Numbered from the stretch's first letter, positions 21,716 to 35,726 are shown. The stretch is 64,000 nucleotides of DNA from Ampelocalamus luodianensis (GCA_036346255.1 CM070636.1:27473539-27537538); one strand, 5' to 3'. Notes: generated by a model from the sequence alone, not told the origin. A program made the numbers and translations.

Positions 21716-22107
21716 ATGACCAACAATCAAAGTAACGACAATGTAGCACCAGTTACTCATGGTCCTCCTGGACAGTCCAAGTTAGCAGAGTTCATGAAAG
21801 CTCGGCCACCTACGTTTTGTACAAGTGTTTTGCCAGTGCAGGCTGATAATTGGCTTCGTGTGATATAAAGGAAGCTGCTTATCGCTCAGTGCAATGATCG
21901 GTAGAAGGTTCTTTATGCTACTCACCAGATGGAAGGTATTGCTACCGAATGGTGGGAGAACTTTTGTGCTGCCCATGAAGCCCCGCTGAATATTACTTTG
22001 GAAGAATTTACTACAGCTTTTTGCCAGTATCATGTGCCAGATGGGATCATGGATTTGAACAAAGATGAATTCCGTGCCCTCAAGCAAGGAGGAATGACAG
22101 TGTTAAA
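21716..22107 (+). pseudogene. gag: Truncated Tekay-type chromovirus gag
   Basis: One frame from ATG at 21716 gives AEFMKARPPTF, then QADNWLRVI, stop, RKLLIAQCNDR, stop, KVLYATHQMEGIATEWWENF and a VPDGIMDLNKDEFRALKQGG motif. This is the capsid core of Tekay/Del-type gag (EFxxxxPPxF, WL, LxGxAxxWW, GxMxxxxxEFxxLkQ). The two in-frame stops (TAA near 21868, TAG near 21902) stand where Glu codons are usual. At 22108 the gene is cut by the LTR TGTAACATCCC; no continuation is visible in the window. Confidence 0.8.
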
Positions 22108-22703
22108 TGTAACATCCCAAGTATTGGCTTGTGTTTAAAATGTAAGAAAATGTGTAGAAATTAAAAACTTTTCTTACATCTTGTGTTCCATGTATGTTTT
22201 GAAAGATTATTGTAAAGGAATTATGGAAATACAAATCACAAGCCACTTTTGACCTAAACCTTGACCCTTTAAAAACATCCTTTGCTAACCTTGTGATCAT
22301 TGTTTGGAAATATTTTTCCTAAGTTCTAGGGTTAATGTGTGACCCCTCTGAAAAATTTCACAATTTTTAGAAATTGTTTGAATATTTAAAGAGGTCACTC
22401 AAACCAGTTTGACCTTAAGTCAAGCCCTAGCTCAACACCTTGCAGAATTTTTGGAGAAAAATGAACTCCATAAAAACCTCTGAAAATTTTATACCAGGTC
22501 AACCTTGAAGTTAACAAGCTCTTGTAAAAATTTCAGAATTTTTGGAGTTAGTTTGCTACCTCAAATAATCCCTCGAAGTCATGTCTTAATTCTAAATCCT
22601 AAATTCAAATCACTATTGGGCTCGAGTCAGACCCGAGCCCAACCTCTGGACTTGGTCGAACCAAATCAACACAGAACACCTCGGGCTCAGTCCTTTAGGC
22701 GCG
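22108..22703 (+). repeat. 5' part of a plus-strand gypsy LTR (LTR G)
   Basis: It begins TGTAACATCCCAAG inside the Tekay gag. Its first 500 bases match the reverse complements of 2744 leftwards and 43712 leftwards. It is interrupted at 22703 by LTR H. Resumption at 29547-30311, and possibly 43713-43956, is likely from order and similarity. TTAAA (22103-22107) is the left flank; no matching right copy was found. Confidence 0.7.
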
Positions 22704-25700
22704 TGTAACATCCCAAATTTCTAGAGTTTTTGAAAATTTTCAAAATTTAAAAATAACCATTTGGTTTAATTAAAGTGCAAAAGCTTAACTTGAAATTTTG
22801 AAATCAAAAACCATTTAAATTGAATTAATCAAAACCTTAATTAATTAAAAAGTTGGTTTATTTGAGTTTTATTGCTTTTTCTGGATTTTAATTTGGTTTT
22901 CCTTTTGTCTCGGAGTTAAAATCTATTTTGTTTGCAAAAATTAAAAGCTAAAGTATAGTTAAAAGTATTTTTATTAAGTTCTAATTAATTCAAGGGATTT
23001 TTGTGCATTTGCCTAGAATTTTTGGACTTCAATAGCTATTTTCTAAAAAGGTTTTTAGCTTTCTGGTATTTTCTTAAATCAAAAATGCAATTAAATTCCT
23101 TTTCCTCCCCCGGGCCGAATCTCTTCGGACCGTTCCATTTTTTTCCTCTCCCTCGGCCCAGCCTCCGGCCCAGCGCCCGCTAGCCTGCTCCGCACGCGTG
23201 GCCCAACCGCACGCCCTCTTCCTCCGCTCGCCCGCTGACAAGGCGGCCCCGCCCGTCAGCGCCTCTTCTTCCCTCCCCGTTGTTTTCCTCCCTGCGCCAG
23301 AACAGGGCTCCCTTGCCGAGCGCCGCCCGACAACGCCTGCGCACGAATCTCGCCGGCTCCACCACTCCGCCTCCTCACATCCTGCTCCAACTACTTCCCT
23401 GTCGCCATGCCTTGGCCGCCTGCCTTGGCCCCCTGCCCCGCACCCGGCGCCACTACTCCCGCTCGCGCCCATCCCCACGCCGCGCGCTGCACGCTGCTCG
23501 CCCTGCCACCTACAAAAGGCAGCGCCGCAGGCCCTCGCCCCATGCCCATAAAATGGTCAGCTCGAGGCTCCCTTGCCCCTCTTGGCCATTCCTCCTCCCC
23601 TCTCCATCACGCTCAACCACGAAGAAGCCCGAGTGCGCAGAGCTCATCGCCCGGCAGCCAAGCCGCCCGTGCTGCCCTCACCGATTGTAATATCCCGTAT
23701 ATCGGTAAGAGAGAAACTTGTTTGGAAGAGAAAAATTAAATTAAATTTAAGGATTATGTCAGAATTGGGAATTTGGGCCTCCAGCCCAAGCTAAGGGCTG
23801 TCTTTGGCCAGCCATGAAGTGGGCCATTAAGGGGAGGCGCCCAAGGCCCATGGCCCAAGCTGCCCTTTTTCCTCCTAAAACCCTAGACAACCACCCCACA
23901 TCTGTAGCACGGCATGTAGCGCCGCCCAGTCTTGTAGCGCTGCCAGTACTATAGCACGCCCCATACACCCCTTCATCCTGCTGCCATTGGCCAAAAGGAA
24001 GAGGGAGAAAGGGATTCGGCAAGAGAAGAAAGGAGAAAGGAAGAGAAGAGAAGGGATCTTCTTGGGGTGTTTGATCAGCGTCTTCCTAGGGTTCTACAAG
24101 GGTAACGAATACCGATCCTCGTCGCTTGATTAGTGGTAGATGCGATTTGGTTCATATTTGATTAGATCGAACTGCTGCGTTCAGAAAATCAATTCTGTCC
24201 AGAATGTTGCGGGTCTGTTTCGTGGTTTTAGAGGCCGAATCTGAGATGATCATCTCCTGGAGTTATGTAGGTCTTGTTCTTAGCTTTCGTTGGCCGCCAA
24301 GATCACCTCATTCCGACTTTCGAGTCAAAAGTTATGATAGATTTATTATCTGTTGTCCAGAATCCTGACGAGAAATAGCAGTCTCTGTATAGGTTGATTT
24401 ATGGCCTAGTTAGAGGGTGATTCAGAGGTCTTGCCCATAACAAATTTTGAAGGTGATATCACTATCTTTCAGTATTGATAAAGAACACCTCATTTGGATT
24501 TATAGATCAAAAGTTATGCACTTTTCTTTGTGACTGTCCAGATTGTATGTTAGTCTGTCCAGTTTGTATGTCAGTTTCTATCTTTAATTTTGACCCGTGT
24601 GCCACTTTTTGTTAAAGACAATATATGAATGTCATGCCAACTAAGTTATTGTAGATAATTCGATAACCTTTTCAGATTGATAAAGAATTTTCAATTTGGA
24701 GTTGTACAACAAAAGTTATGGATATTTTATTTTAGCCGATATTTCTGTCAATTAATTCAGTCAACAGATTTGAGCCGTGGGCCAAATTTTATTAGAGGCA
24801 AAATCTGAACTTTTGCCCAACTAGAGTATTGTAGATATGTCAGTTAAGAATCCATGGAAATTGGTCTCACCTCATTCCGAGTTCCAGACCAATAGATATG
24901 TCAATTACCGTGCTGCTGTCCAGAATTAAGTTATGTCAGAAATTGTTGATTTCATTTTAAGTTTTGTATTAATGACTAGAGTCATCAGGGAAGCAGTGTT
25001 TAACGTCGATTAGTAGTGTTGGGTATATTATGCCCTTATTGAAATTATTTTACTTGTTTAGGAGGTGAAGCCTCGGGTTTAGAGTATCACCTTTGCCGAC
25101 TAACGCTGTCGATCGCGAAGGCAAGTACATTGCCACCCTTAATGATTGTGATTGATGAATGTTTATATGGTCATGCTGTGATTTGGTATGATACGAGAGA
25201 AGATGGATTGTCTATGTTCTTTCATATGTGTTGAATCCATGTTTTGTTATCATGTCTTTCAATATTCGTATTTCATTCTATGCATTCATTATGCATGTTT
25301 CCTCCACGAAAGTGGATTGCAAGTCCCACCATTCGGTGTGGCGGTGTTGGACATTGTCATGTCCCGCCCACGGAGTGGATTTGAAAGACCCATTAATTCC
25401 GAATGGGCATGTAAGACCCATTAACTCCAAGATGGGCAATGTTGGACACCGTATGAAACGTTCTTCATACGGAAGTGGATCCCGCATTTTTGTTAAGATG
25501 CGGGCTTGAGTGAACACCGACGGGTGTTTCACGGCTATACCTGATATATGCATGTGTGCAGTCCATTCCTTTGATTTTGAGCATTCATATCATGTCTTCA
25601 TATGTAGTCGGTTGTGATGTGATCGAACCCGATGATGAGATTGTCTTATTCATATTGAATGATTATCATATTGATATATGTACTTGAGTCATGGACTCAC

Positions 25701-28700
25701 TCTTGCGTTGTTTGTTTATTTTAGGTAACCCACGATGTTGGCTCACTTGGGAGGGAGTAGACACGCACTACTGCTCACATCACCCTATTCATGTTCAAGA
25801 TTAAATTTAGTTCTATCTTACATTCGTTAATGATGAACTGTAATAATTAAATTATAATTGGTGAAGGAAGGATACCTTCTCCACATTGAGGTTGATTTAT
25901 TACTGCATATGAACTTTCATTATCAATGAACTGAAATAAATAGTTTAGATGGTGAAGGAAGGATACCTTCATCATGTCCTGGTTATTTTGATACTATCAT
26001 TAGTTGATTTTATTCAAATTCTCCCGCAATATGGATGTATGTTAGATGTTTTAGGTGACATCTTGGCTTCCGAATAGCCAGGGTGTTACACCGATTTTGG
26101 TCGACCCGAAGCATTTCTTCCCAAACCTCTCGCGTCACTCTGTGCCCCCAACTCCCCTCGGCATATCCCCTCACTCAATTTTGACATTCCTCTGTAGGAA
26201 CCCCGTGCGCCGGCTTCTTCACCGGCTCCGGCCCAAAACCGCCGCTCGTGTCGTCGCTCCTCGCCTAGTGCACCCTTGGCCGATTGCTCTCGGGTGGAGC
26301 ACCCGAGCACCCTCCAGAGACCTTCCCCACCGATCACCCGCGCCCTCCTTCACCGTAGCGCCGCCGCCACGGCAACCACGCCGCGCCGCCATTGGCTCTT
26401 GTCGCTGGGCCGCCACGGACCACCTTCACCTCCATCAAGCATACCAGTGAGTTCGCCACACCTAGTAGATGCCCGTGCGCGCGCTAGTCCTCCTTCCCTC
26501 CTACTCTGGCGCTGCCGCCCATTTCTCCCTCACCGGCTCCGGCCGCCTCACACCCTCGTCCGGCCGCACCCGACCACCCACGGCCGCGTCTCCACCGCCA
26601 CTGAGTTCGCCTCGTCTCCCCGGACCCATTTTGCCCCCACACGGCCGCCTCCATTGCCATCCCCGCCGGTGCCGCCCGTGTCACCACCGCTCGCCTTGCC
26701 TCCTATGTTCCCTCCTTTCATCTCTGTTTGTTTCTCTCTGGTTGTATGAGTACAAGCATGACCAGTGAACTTATTCCATTTCAAAAGTTGGTTAGTTAGT
26801 AGATGCAGATTAGTTAGCTATTAGAGGTTTACATGTAATTAGAGAGGAATCTTAAGATGGATGGACAGAGTGGAAGAATTTCAGGTTGCTTTTCAGTTCA
26901 GAAAAGAGGTCCTGTTAGATGATGATGGGCACCAAGGATAATTAGAGACCTAATGCTAATAATGGTTGTTGGATCACTCAAGTTTAGTTAGCAATTGGGT
27001 AATTTAATTAAGCGACAAAAGTTGTTTACAACACTGCATTCAGAAGTATGTTGTGTTGTCTGTTGAGTGAGCATAGAAGGTAATATGAGGATAAATTGGA
27101 TCGGCAGTAGGCCCATTGGATGAGATTAGTAGTTAATTCAAGTAATTAGCTAAGCTGTGGGAGAATGCTAGTTAAGAATTGTTAGTCAATTATCTGCTAA
27201 GTATGGCGATTAAAAGTAACCCCCTCAATCTGTGTTTTTGATATTTGGATAAAGTTCAAGGTCTGTCTGGGTGGGCTGCTAGTAGTTAGCTAGTCAGTGA
27301 GCCCTAGACGTTTAAAGGACTGCCGTGGTGATTCATTATTAGATGACTTCCATTAGCAACCCCTGTAGTGGTGTAGTTAGCAGCCACCTTGAGAGTTTAT
27401 AAGAGGATTGATTTTGACTGTATGATCATCGTGGATGTATACATAGAGTGCTTGGAGAGAGTGTTTGTGAGTGCTAGGTGGCCCGTTAAGGAAAACAACA
27501 TCACCATCAACGATTCTCCTACTGATTGTTTGACCGACCTTGAGTGTAGCATGTCCTTTCGGTCCTCTAGTGATGGCACAGGTTATTTGGCCATCTCTGT
27601 AGGCCAAACTCAGTCCCTTATCAACCATCGATCATCATTGTCTAAACCCTAGCATAACCCATCGCTATCCGTTCTCAGTAGCAAAACTCTTCTTGATCTG
27701 AGAGTAGACCTGAGAGTTTTACCTAACCAGGTAATCTCTCTTATCAAGGTGACCCTTGAGGAATGTTCCTGCGGACATTCTCTCCCTCCCTGTTGGATCT
27801 ACCTCGTTTTGCTTGAAGTATTTCCTTTTGTTCGTTGTATTTGAATTTATTGGATTTCATTTGAATGCTTTCAGATGTTCCTGGGTTCGATCGTATTTCG
27901 CGTAATTAGAATATGAAGTTACATTGGGACAGCGGTCCGAGGCAGGACAAGGACAAGACGAGGATTATCAGAATATTGGGGTTTATCAGGATAATTATCG
28001 GAATCATGAGCAAGAACAGGACCGGTGCTATCAGAATATTGAGCAAGGCAAGTCATAGATCTTTGATCATATTGAACCCATCTTTATAAAACTATATTGG
28101 TTGATGTAAACATGCATTGCTAGTTTTATATTAAATGGTTTCGGGAGTAGATAAATAACTAATTGATGTATACCTCCTTGATAAATTGCAAACGACATGT
28201 ACCCTTGAATGACATGAACCCTTGGACACCTTAGGAGGGTTTATATTAGTTAGACATTGATAAATTACCAACACGGTTATCGTATTATGCTTAGCCATGC
28301 TATAGTTTTACGTCGGGACTCCTGATCACATGCTCATATGAATAAACATGACTAAATTAACTATGGAATCGTGGTGCGGCCACTTTTGTTAAAAGATGTT
28401 ATGCCAAGGCTAGGGTGGTCTTTGGCCGGGTTGAACCGAAAATGTTTTATGCTCGAGCGAGTAGGCGGTGGTAAGTGTGGGTGCTGTAACGCACATTGGG
28501 ACGTGGATTAGTCTCGCCGGAGCAGCCATCTAAGGACTTAACCTTGAACCATTGATCTGGGTCATACTGTGCAACCACATGTCCAGGATGGGGTGGACTT
28601 GGCCAACTAATTAGTAATGCTTTGAGTCGGTTCTGTTTTGGTTGAGAACAGCGCAAGAGGGGGCACGAATCTGGCGGGAGTAACCCGTCAGAAGCGAATC

Positions 28701-29546
28701 CTTAGCGAGCAGAACCGAGTAAAAACAGAACTTTGTAAAGGCCTTGTCATGTGCTCTAGACTGCTTACCTAAGGTAGTAAGCGGTGGTATCGACGGATGC
28801 CAAACAAACTAGAGAAGTTGTGTCTTGTGGGTAAAGCTGTACAACCTCTGCAGAGTGTATAAAAACTATTCGAATAGCTGTGTCCCCGGTTATGGACATG
28901 CCCGGAGATTTCACGCAAGGGGTAGATGTTTTTATTTAAAATGGTGGAATTAATGGTTTGGGTGGAATGGGTGGAAAGATCTCTAGTTGTTTCAAAGAAC
29001 TGAAATACTTATGTATTAATATTTTAAAATGTACTTTTAACCTACTTATTGTATTTACTGTCAATATTGCTTTCCGCAAAATAGCCATACAACTATCCTT
29101 GTATAACCTCACATGAATAATAATTGCATACATTTCCCTATGACTTGCTGGGTACATTCAACGTACTCACGGCTTGCGCCCTGTGTGTTAATCCCCACAG
29201 AAGAATGAGGGAACTCGAAGTATTATAAAGAGGAGTGTCTTGAAGACTTTGCGAATTAGGTCGCGTCCTCCACTCGATTGCCTGTGGGCATGTCGTGTGG
29301 CCACCACGAGATATTATGTTTCCGCTGCAAGTTGTCTTTTGTTTCTAAGCTCTGCGTGGCGCACTCTGTAAGACTTGACCATAAGGTCCCTTTTGCTACC
29401 TTTTAATATTAATTTGTCCGCTTCATCGTCATTTTGTTGTATGGTTGTGATTACACCGATATTGTAACTGTGCGAGCTAGCTACTGATCTGGGACTAGTT
29501 CAGAATGCACAGAGGGTCTTGGGGTTGTATACCCGGGGTCCCGACA
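22704..29546 (+). repeat. Long gypsy LTR H with a nested solo LTR
   Basis: It starts TGTAACATCCCAAATTTC and ends CCCGGGGTCCCGACA. Both ends match LTR D (minus strand, 10638-21262), so it is the same family. The nested solo LTR occupies 23686-26090, leaving about 4.4 kb. Bases 23100-23680 and 26096-26750 are GC-rich untranslated sequence with long but non-homologous open frames on both strands. Bases 26750-28060 have no recognisable feature. The CTATTCGAATAG module is at 28866-28877. The flanks (GCGCG and AGCAC) do not form a clean duplication, so the outer boundary on one side may be off. Confidence 0.72.
23686..26090 (+). mobile_element. Solo LTR I, 2405 bp, perfect target duplication
   Basis: It begins TGTAATATCCCG and ends CCAGGGTGTTACA, with inverted TGTAA/TTACA tips, and is flanked by CCGAT on both sides (23681-23685, 26091-26095). 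No primer site or internal sequence is present, so it is a product of LTR-LTR recombination. It contains a CTAGGGTTCT/AAGGGTAACGA exon-intron-like junction near 24100 and paired GGTGAAGGAAGGATACCTTC repeats at 25859 and 25950. A diverged minus-strand relative is at 52336-54871. Confidence 0.92.
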
Positions 29547-30311
29547 AGCACAAGACCGTGTCGCCGTTGGATCTCCGCCTCTGGTGAGGTCTTGGAGCCC
29601 TGCACCACCCTCCTTGGACCACCCGTGGTATTTTCACAAAGACCACCTTGGGTCGGGTCCAAAGACCTCCTCCAAGAACCCCCCTCAAAGACCACCCTCA
29701 GACCACCTTTGGCATTTTTGCAAAGACAACCCTCTAGACCACTTCGGGCGACTACCTCTATTAGCGCCCTGGTGGTTGTGGGCCGTCCATATCTTGATCT
29801 GTGTCTCAGACCTCCTTGAGCGTTAGGACCTCCGAACCTTACTTAAAACCAGGGCCCTTCGGTTCCAATCCAACCGTCCAGACCACCCCAATTCGATCTC
29901 AACACTTAACCCAAACGTTATCTTCTTTGACCTGTCCACTTGAGCTCTTCCATTGACTGGTGGGACCTCCCCGAGCCTGGTCATCATCATTTTTGCGAGC
30001 GTGCGTGTGTGCCAGAGCCATGGCAGTGAGGCTTGCAGTGCATGGTCACTTCTTTGTCCTTGTCAACGGCTACTTGCTACCAAACATTTAATGCGGGTTA
30101 GAGCTTTTCCTCAAAAGTCTAGGTCTCCAACTGCTCCTGTCACTTGAGCTGGCTCATGGCAGTGCCATAACTCGGTGCACCCATGGAAATCTTCCCTTGC
30201 TCCTCCTTGCTCTCCGGCTATAAAAGACCCCCCCCACGAGCTCCTCCTGAGCTTCTTTTAGAAACCACTTTGCAAACCCGAGCTCCTCTCTGTGTTTTTG
30301 TGCTCACAACA
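29547..30311 (+). repeat. LTR segment with ACCACC array and promoter (probably LTR G, continued)
   Basis: It resumes after LTR H with CCGTTGGATCTCC and a GACCACC/GACCTCC array (29590-29830), the complement-strand form of the array at 1-960. A TATA box follows at 30219. It ends at GCTCACAACA, where the minus-strand LTR J begins. Confidence 0.6.
30219..30226 (+). promoter_or_regulatory. TATA box of the LTR segment 29547-30311
   Basis: TATAAAAG in CTCCGGCTATAAAAGACCC, followed by a C-run and a CT-rich leader. The position relative to the ACCACC array matches that in LTRs D and J. Confidence 0.6.
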
Positions 30312-33300
30312 TGTGAGGACCCGGAATATTTAACTAGTAACACTTAACCTCCAAATGGTTCTAGCATTACTAATTAAACATTCTAAGCCTCGATGGACAT
30401 ATGCTTCCCAGAATTGCAGCAGATGCACATCATCACAAAATTTACACACCATTTCCATGCAACATACATTAACAAGTCTAGTAAAGGACATAGATAAAGT
30501 AAGTTATTACGAAAGAGCCGACTGGCCAAATGACACAATATACAAGAATGACAGCGGAAGCAAAAACGCCATAAGATGGCTAAGAACAAAAGTCGACCGG
30601 TTAGCCAACACAACCCACAAGGCAACCGACCGGGCCGCCAAGCTAGTCGCCCCGAATGCTACCACAATACAGCTCACAAAAGTGAGGCCCATCGAGCTCA
30701 CCTTCTTCCTCTGCAACAATTGACATTTAAGCAAGAACAATGAGTACACAAGGTACTCGGAAGACTGACGTGTGGAATAGCAGACCTATTCATAAGCTAC
30801 ATGCAAGCTTATTTAAGTGGAGGTTATATGTCTCATTTTGCACAAAGCCAACTTTATTTGCAATAAGGTACTACATTTAAAAGCAAGTTTGCAAATCTCT
30901 TTTATTGTTAAAATAACAGCGAATTAATGATAAATACAAGTAACCACCTGGAAGTGACTATCCCAATAGCCACCACAACATAGCACGAATCCCCGATTCG
31001 TACCACCCATCAAGTTTTAATTAAAAGGTTGTAGTCTAACTCTTAAAAAGCTTACCCAAGCGTGTCCATAACCTAGGACGAGGCTATTCGAATAGTTTTA
31101 ACCCTACAGGGGTGTACCAATGTACCCACACTTCAGATCGCCTTTAAGCCACAAAGCACACTTAGAAGGTATGCTGCACGGCTAAGTCCTACGAGACGCT
31201 TTCCAATATTGTACATTGACCACGAGCCGCTCGATGGATAGAAACCCATACGCTTACATTGCAAGCGAAAGACAACCACCATCACGGAAGCCTTTCGGAC
31301 ACCGCAATGCTCCCAAAGACCATCCCTCCTGCGACTCCTGCGACCCAAGCCAATACACGCCAAAGTACTAAGTCAAGAGAGGTTCCATACCCTCTAGTGT
31401 GGTTAGCACGCACAAATTGCTCTGATAATGTGTACTCACAAGATGTTCGGTCCTTAATTGACCCGGCACCATTCCATCCACACCGTAAATCACACCGTCT
31501 TACCATTGTGCCCAAGTCCAAATCTTTTGCTTTTAGTTTTGGTTTTGCAATTAAACATAGCATCAAGCCGAAATATAGATACATAGTAAGTATTTGTGTG
31601 ATCAAGGTTATCAACAAGTCGATAACCGCCCATTTCTACCGGAAGCTAAGCATGGCTAAGCAATTAATCCGCAAGACTACTAAGTGACAAGAGCTCATCC
31701 ACGAACTCTAAATCATAGCAATACCTAGGCTCATGGTAGCAGAGGATAATCATTTGCCTAAGGAAATGCATCTACTAGGTAAACTAACGACAATAGTTTA
31801 ACACAAACTAGCAATGCATACATAGAATTTGCAAACAACATAAATACTTGAAAATACAAGGATTAACATGATCAAACTGCTTGCCTTGCTGGGATTGGTC
31901 TTGCTGCAGAGGAGGATTCTCAGGTTCAATATAATCTTCGGAACCTAACGCGAAAATGCGATAAAACCAAATAAGAAAGAAGAACACCAAACAAACTCAA
32001 CAGCAAAAGATATCCAAATCCCAAGAAATTTATACAGCAGTAAGAGGTTAATTTTAGACAATTTTAGAAACAAGAATCACTCCATTTGAACTTAGCATGA
32101 AAAGGTTATGGCTAAACTAAGTTCTCTCAGCCTGAAAAATCCTAATTAAATTAATTTTGGTTACTGTTCATGGCAAAAATTTCTAGAATGATCTGGAATC
32201 TGAAATTTTTATGGTAGGTAGCTAAGATCATCCTAAGAACAGCAAAGTTGAGTTTACTAAATTTGGAGTTGTAATGATTTACTTATGATTTTTCTAAGTT
32301 GTAAAACTAGCATAATGCACTTTCCAGAAATATAAACATGTGCAAAACCTATTTCATATTAAAGTATGCTAACAGAGGGATTTTCTAGCATCAATTTTAT
32401 ATATTTAGGATTTACAGGGAATTACTTGTGTCTTTTACAACAGTGAATGAATTTTTAAATGCTACCAATAAGGTTAAATCTATTAACATATTTTTCTGGA
32501 GCTGATTTAGGCCTATAACCATTTTTAGATTAAAGTTTAGTTAATAACAAATTTATCAAAGTTGGAACCATTTAATTTGCAGGTATACAGAAAAATATAT
32601 GCATTTTCCCAGTTTTAATTCAGTTTCTGGAATATCTAAAATGGCTGAAATCAAGTTATTATTGACTACAGAATTTTCTACCATAGAAACATGGCTAAAA
32701 GCATTTTTATATTAAACTTTAGTGAAATACAAATTTATTGCAGTTGGATTCATTTAAAAGGATCTAAAATGATTTAGTTATGAATTTCTAAAGTGTTTAA
32801 ACTATTTTCAGTTGACAAATAATTATTTACCGAAATAAAATAACACTTAACAGAAGGGAATGGACGTGGACAACTATGGGCCCTTGATTTGGAATCAACG
32901 GCGCGCGCGAGGGGTGCGCGAGAGCGACCCGAACGGCCCAATCCAACACGACCGTCGATCAAGAATCGGAGGGTCCATAATGAGTGCGGTTCGGGCGACC
33001 CGAACAGCACACGAACCACAGCCGCGATCATGAGATGAACGGCACACAAGGATGGGAGGATCGGGTGACCCGATCGGCCCAATTGATCTGGACCACAGAT
33101 CGCAAAATGGACGGTGGCCTTTGATCGAAGTGCAAAATGGAGCCGACATGTGGGGTCAGATGCGGTGGATCAGGATCGTGAGTCACACATGCGAGCTTTA
33201 ACACACGTGCACAGGGCTCGGGGCCCACATGGCAGCGAGACACAAGGAGATTTTAGGACAGCAAAATAAATACTAATGACCAATGATTAGTGATGATTAG

Positions 33301-34440
33301 TAATTAATGTGTCCTAAAGATTTTGGGCAGAGGTGATTTAAGGACTGAGGGCCCACCTGGCAGTGGCACAGGGGTTATCCCCGACAGCTAATAAATGCCG
33401 ACCTTTAATTAACCTATGATTAAGCATTAATGATGTCGGAACAGCACGGAAACGCGCCAGCGGGGTGATTTAAAGAACGGGGCCCACTGGCAGAGAGACA
33501 TTTAGGCCAAATTAAGACACAATTAATACTTCTAATGATTGATTATGATTGGCATTAACTGTGTCCTAATTGGATGACGGAAACGGGAGTTTCGGCCGGA
33601 AAAAATCCCAAGCAAGAACAGCGGCTTGTCGCCGGCGACTCCGGTCGCGGCGGTGCCCACAAAATACCAAAATAGGTTCGCAATAGTGTTGCGGACCCAA
33701 TGGTGATGACCTCGCCGGCAGTGGAGGTCTAGAATGCCGGCGAGCCGGAAAACATAGATGGAGCTTTTTCGGCAAAACATGAAAACAGCAAAATGCTCCG
33801 CTGCGGTCCACGAAAGAGAGTGCCAACACTTCTAGGGACTAAATAGAAACTACCTGAGCCAAGATGAGCTTCAAAAGATGGCCGGAGAAGCTTGAACACG
33901 ATGGAGTTCAACAGAGCCGAGGAAGATGAAGAAGAAAATGACAACCTGAGCAAAATGAACACCAATGGGTGATCAAAATAGCTTTATTAAGGTTCCCATA
34001 AGCTCCACAAGTAAGTAAGCGCAAAAAGAACCACTTACCGGGGTTGGAGAAGAAAGGGGGTGAAATCGGCCGAAAATATTCAAACTTAAAATTGAGTGAT
34101 TCCTCTGAATGCAACCCAAAATTAAGTTAGGGGAAATGTAAAGGAAGTTGAGGAGCTAAAAAGGGTACAAGAAAGATTGAAGGTAAACCACTGAACACCA
34201 AGATCGCCATTGGAGCTCTCGGGTCAACAATGGTGGTTTGAGGATTTGAAGTGGTTTTGAGCTCAAATACAGAGAGTGAGCAAAGTGTGGTGTAAAGGAA
34301 CACCAGGAGGACCTAGAGGGGTTTATATAGAGGAAGGATTAGGGTTTCGAGCAACAACAAGAGCTCACGGTGAGCTCGGTTCATGGTGCGGTCATGGACT
34401 AGGAAATGATGGGGGCAAGTGAGACTCGGGATGGAGGAGC
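30312..34440 (-). repeat. Gypsy LTR J, minus strand, truncated at its 5' side
   Basis: The left end TGTGAGGACCCGG is nearly identical to the left end of LTR L (44272), and the interior follows LTRs K and L in order: CTATTCGAATAG module (31084-31095), a diverged AT-rich stretch (32000-32850), GATC/ACGG-rich sequence (32870-33240) and the CGCCGGCGAGCCGG segment near 33740. It stops near 34440, where gag-leader sequence of the next element starts, without the expected GATGTTACA end. About 1 kb of its right side is therefore missing. Confidence 0.75.
34322..34329 (-). promoter_or_regulatory. TATA box of LTR J
   Basis: TATATAAA on the minus strand in CTCTATATAAACCCC, preceded (in LTR sense) by an AACCCTAATCC motif. 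Confidence 0.6.
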
Positions 34441-34458
34441 CGAAAGCCTAGGGTGCAT

Positions 34459-35725
34459 CTTGAGGAAGATGTCAGGGTCACAAATGAGCGACTTGCTAAA
34501 CTTGAGGGTGCCCAAATTGAGACAAACGCCACGCTCGCCGCGATGGAGAGAGCGCAAGGCGTCACTAACACTTCTTTGGCAGGTATTATGGCGCCTTGAC
34601 GAGATGGCCCATGCATCCACTCACATTCTCCCGCTGCCCGGTGGTAGAGGACAAGATGAATTCGACTATGTGACTGATACCGAGGCCAATTACATGGGTA
34701 ATAATAACAACAATCGAGCTCATCGACAGTTGCGTTTTAATCGACAAGGTATGCGACGAGATCCCCCACGACGTGAGGTACGTGACCACGATGATTCTTT
34801 TGCTAAGGTTAAATTCACTATTCCCTCTTTTAATGGTAAATATGATCCTAATGGTTATCTTAATTGGAAACTAGCTGTTGATCAAAAATTTGCTTGCCAT
34901 GAAGTTCCTGATATTAGACGAGTTAGGGTTGCTACTAGTGAATTTATGGATTTTGTTTCTATTTGGTGGAAAGAACATTGCCGTCAACATCCCAATAACA
35001 TACCTAACACTTGGGAGGCTTTAAAATTGCTTATGCGGCATCGATTTGTTCCCTCATATTATGCTCGTGATTTGTTAAATAAATTACAATGCTTAAGACA
35101 AGGTACAAAGTCTGTGGAAGACTACTATCAAGAATTACAAATTGGTATGTTGCGTTGTGGTTTAGATGAGAATGAGGAGGCATCAATGGCTAGGTTTTTG
35201 GGAGGGTTGAATCGAGAAATTCAAGACATCCTTGATTATAAAGAATACAACTCCATTACTAGATTGTTTCATCTTGCTTGCAAAGCTGAACGTGAAGTGC
35301 AGGGACGCCAGACGAGGACACGATCTAACTCTTCTGCAGGTCGCACAAACTCATGGACACCACGCACCTCTACTGCCCCCGCCATCAGTGCACCCCCACC
35401 GCCACCCTTCAACAAGCCGCGCCCTGCTACTTCAAATCCAGCACCACGAGTTTCTGAAGCAACCAAATCAGCACCACAAGCGTCTGCAAAAACCTCCTCT
35501 TCAGTTGCTTCGACAGGACGAACTAAGGATATTCAATGCCATCGGTGGAAAGGCTATGGACACATGATGCGGGATTGTCCAAACAAGCGCGTACTGGTCA
35601 TACGCGGTGATGGTGGATATTCCTCTGCTAGTGATTTTGATGATGAAACATATGCTATGCTTGCAACTTACCCTGCAGGACTTGATGATGAATCTGATCA
35701 TGAGGAGGAACATGTTGGCGCCTAA
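34459..35725 (+). pseudogene. gag: gag relic of the truncated element
   Basis: Bases 34459-34590 encode a coiled-coil N-terminus (LEEDVRVTNERLAKLEGAQI) in a different frame from the rest. From about 34600 the long frame holds the capsid domain (KVKFTIPSFNGKYDPNGYLN around 34803, SIWWKEH, LMRHRFVPSYYARD), a Pro/Ser-rich linker and a zinc knuckle at 35537. The knuckle reads CHRWKGYGHMMRDC: its second Cys is Trp, so metal binding should be lost. The frame ends at TAA 35723-35725, after an acidic HEEEHVGA, where the sister element has a Glu codon. Gag would assemble particles and bind the RNA. Confidence 0.92.
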
Positions 35726-35726
35726 G

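Noticed and set aside
27377..27652. Opposed open frames of 83 and 87 codons
   Set aside because: Both strands are open over the same bases within LTR H. Neither translation resembles a known protein, and there is no other coding evidence.
22704..29546. Target duplication for LTR H
   Set aside because: Left flank GCGCG and right flank AGCAC do not match. Two CpG losses with a one-base offset could be argued, but that is too loose.
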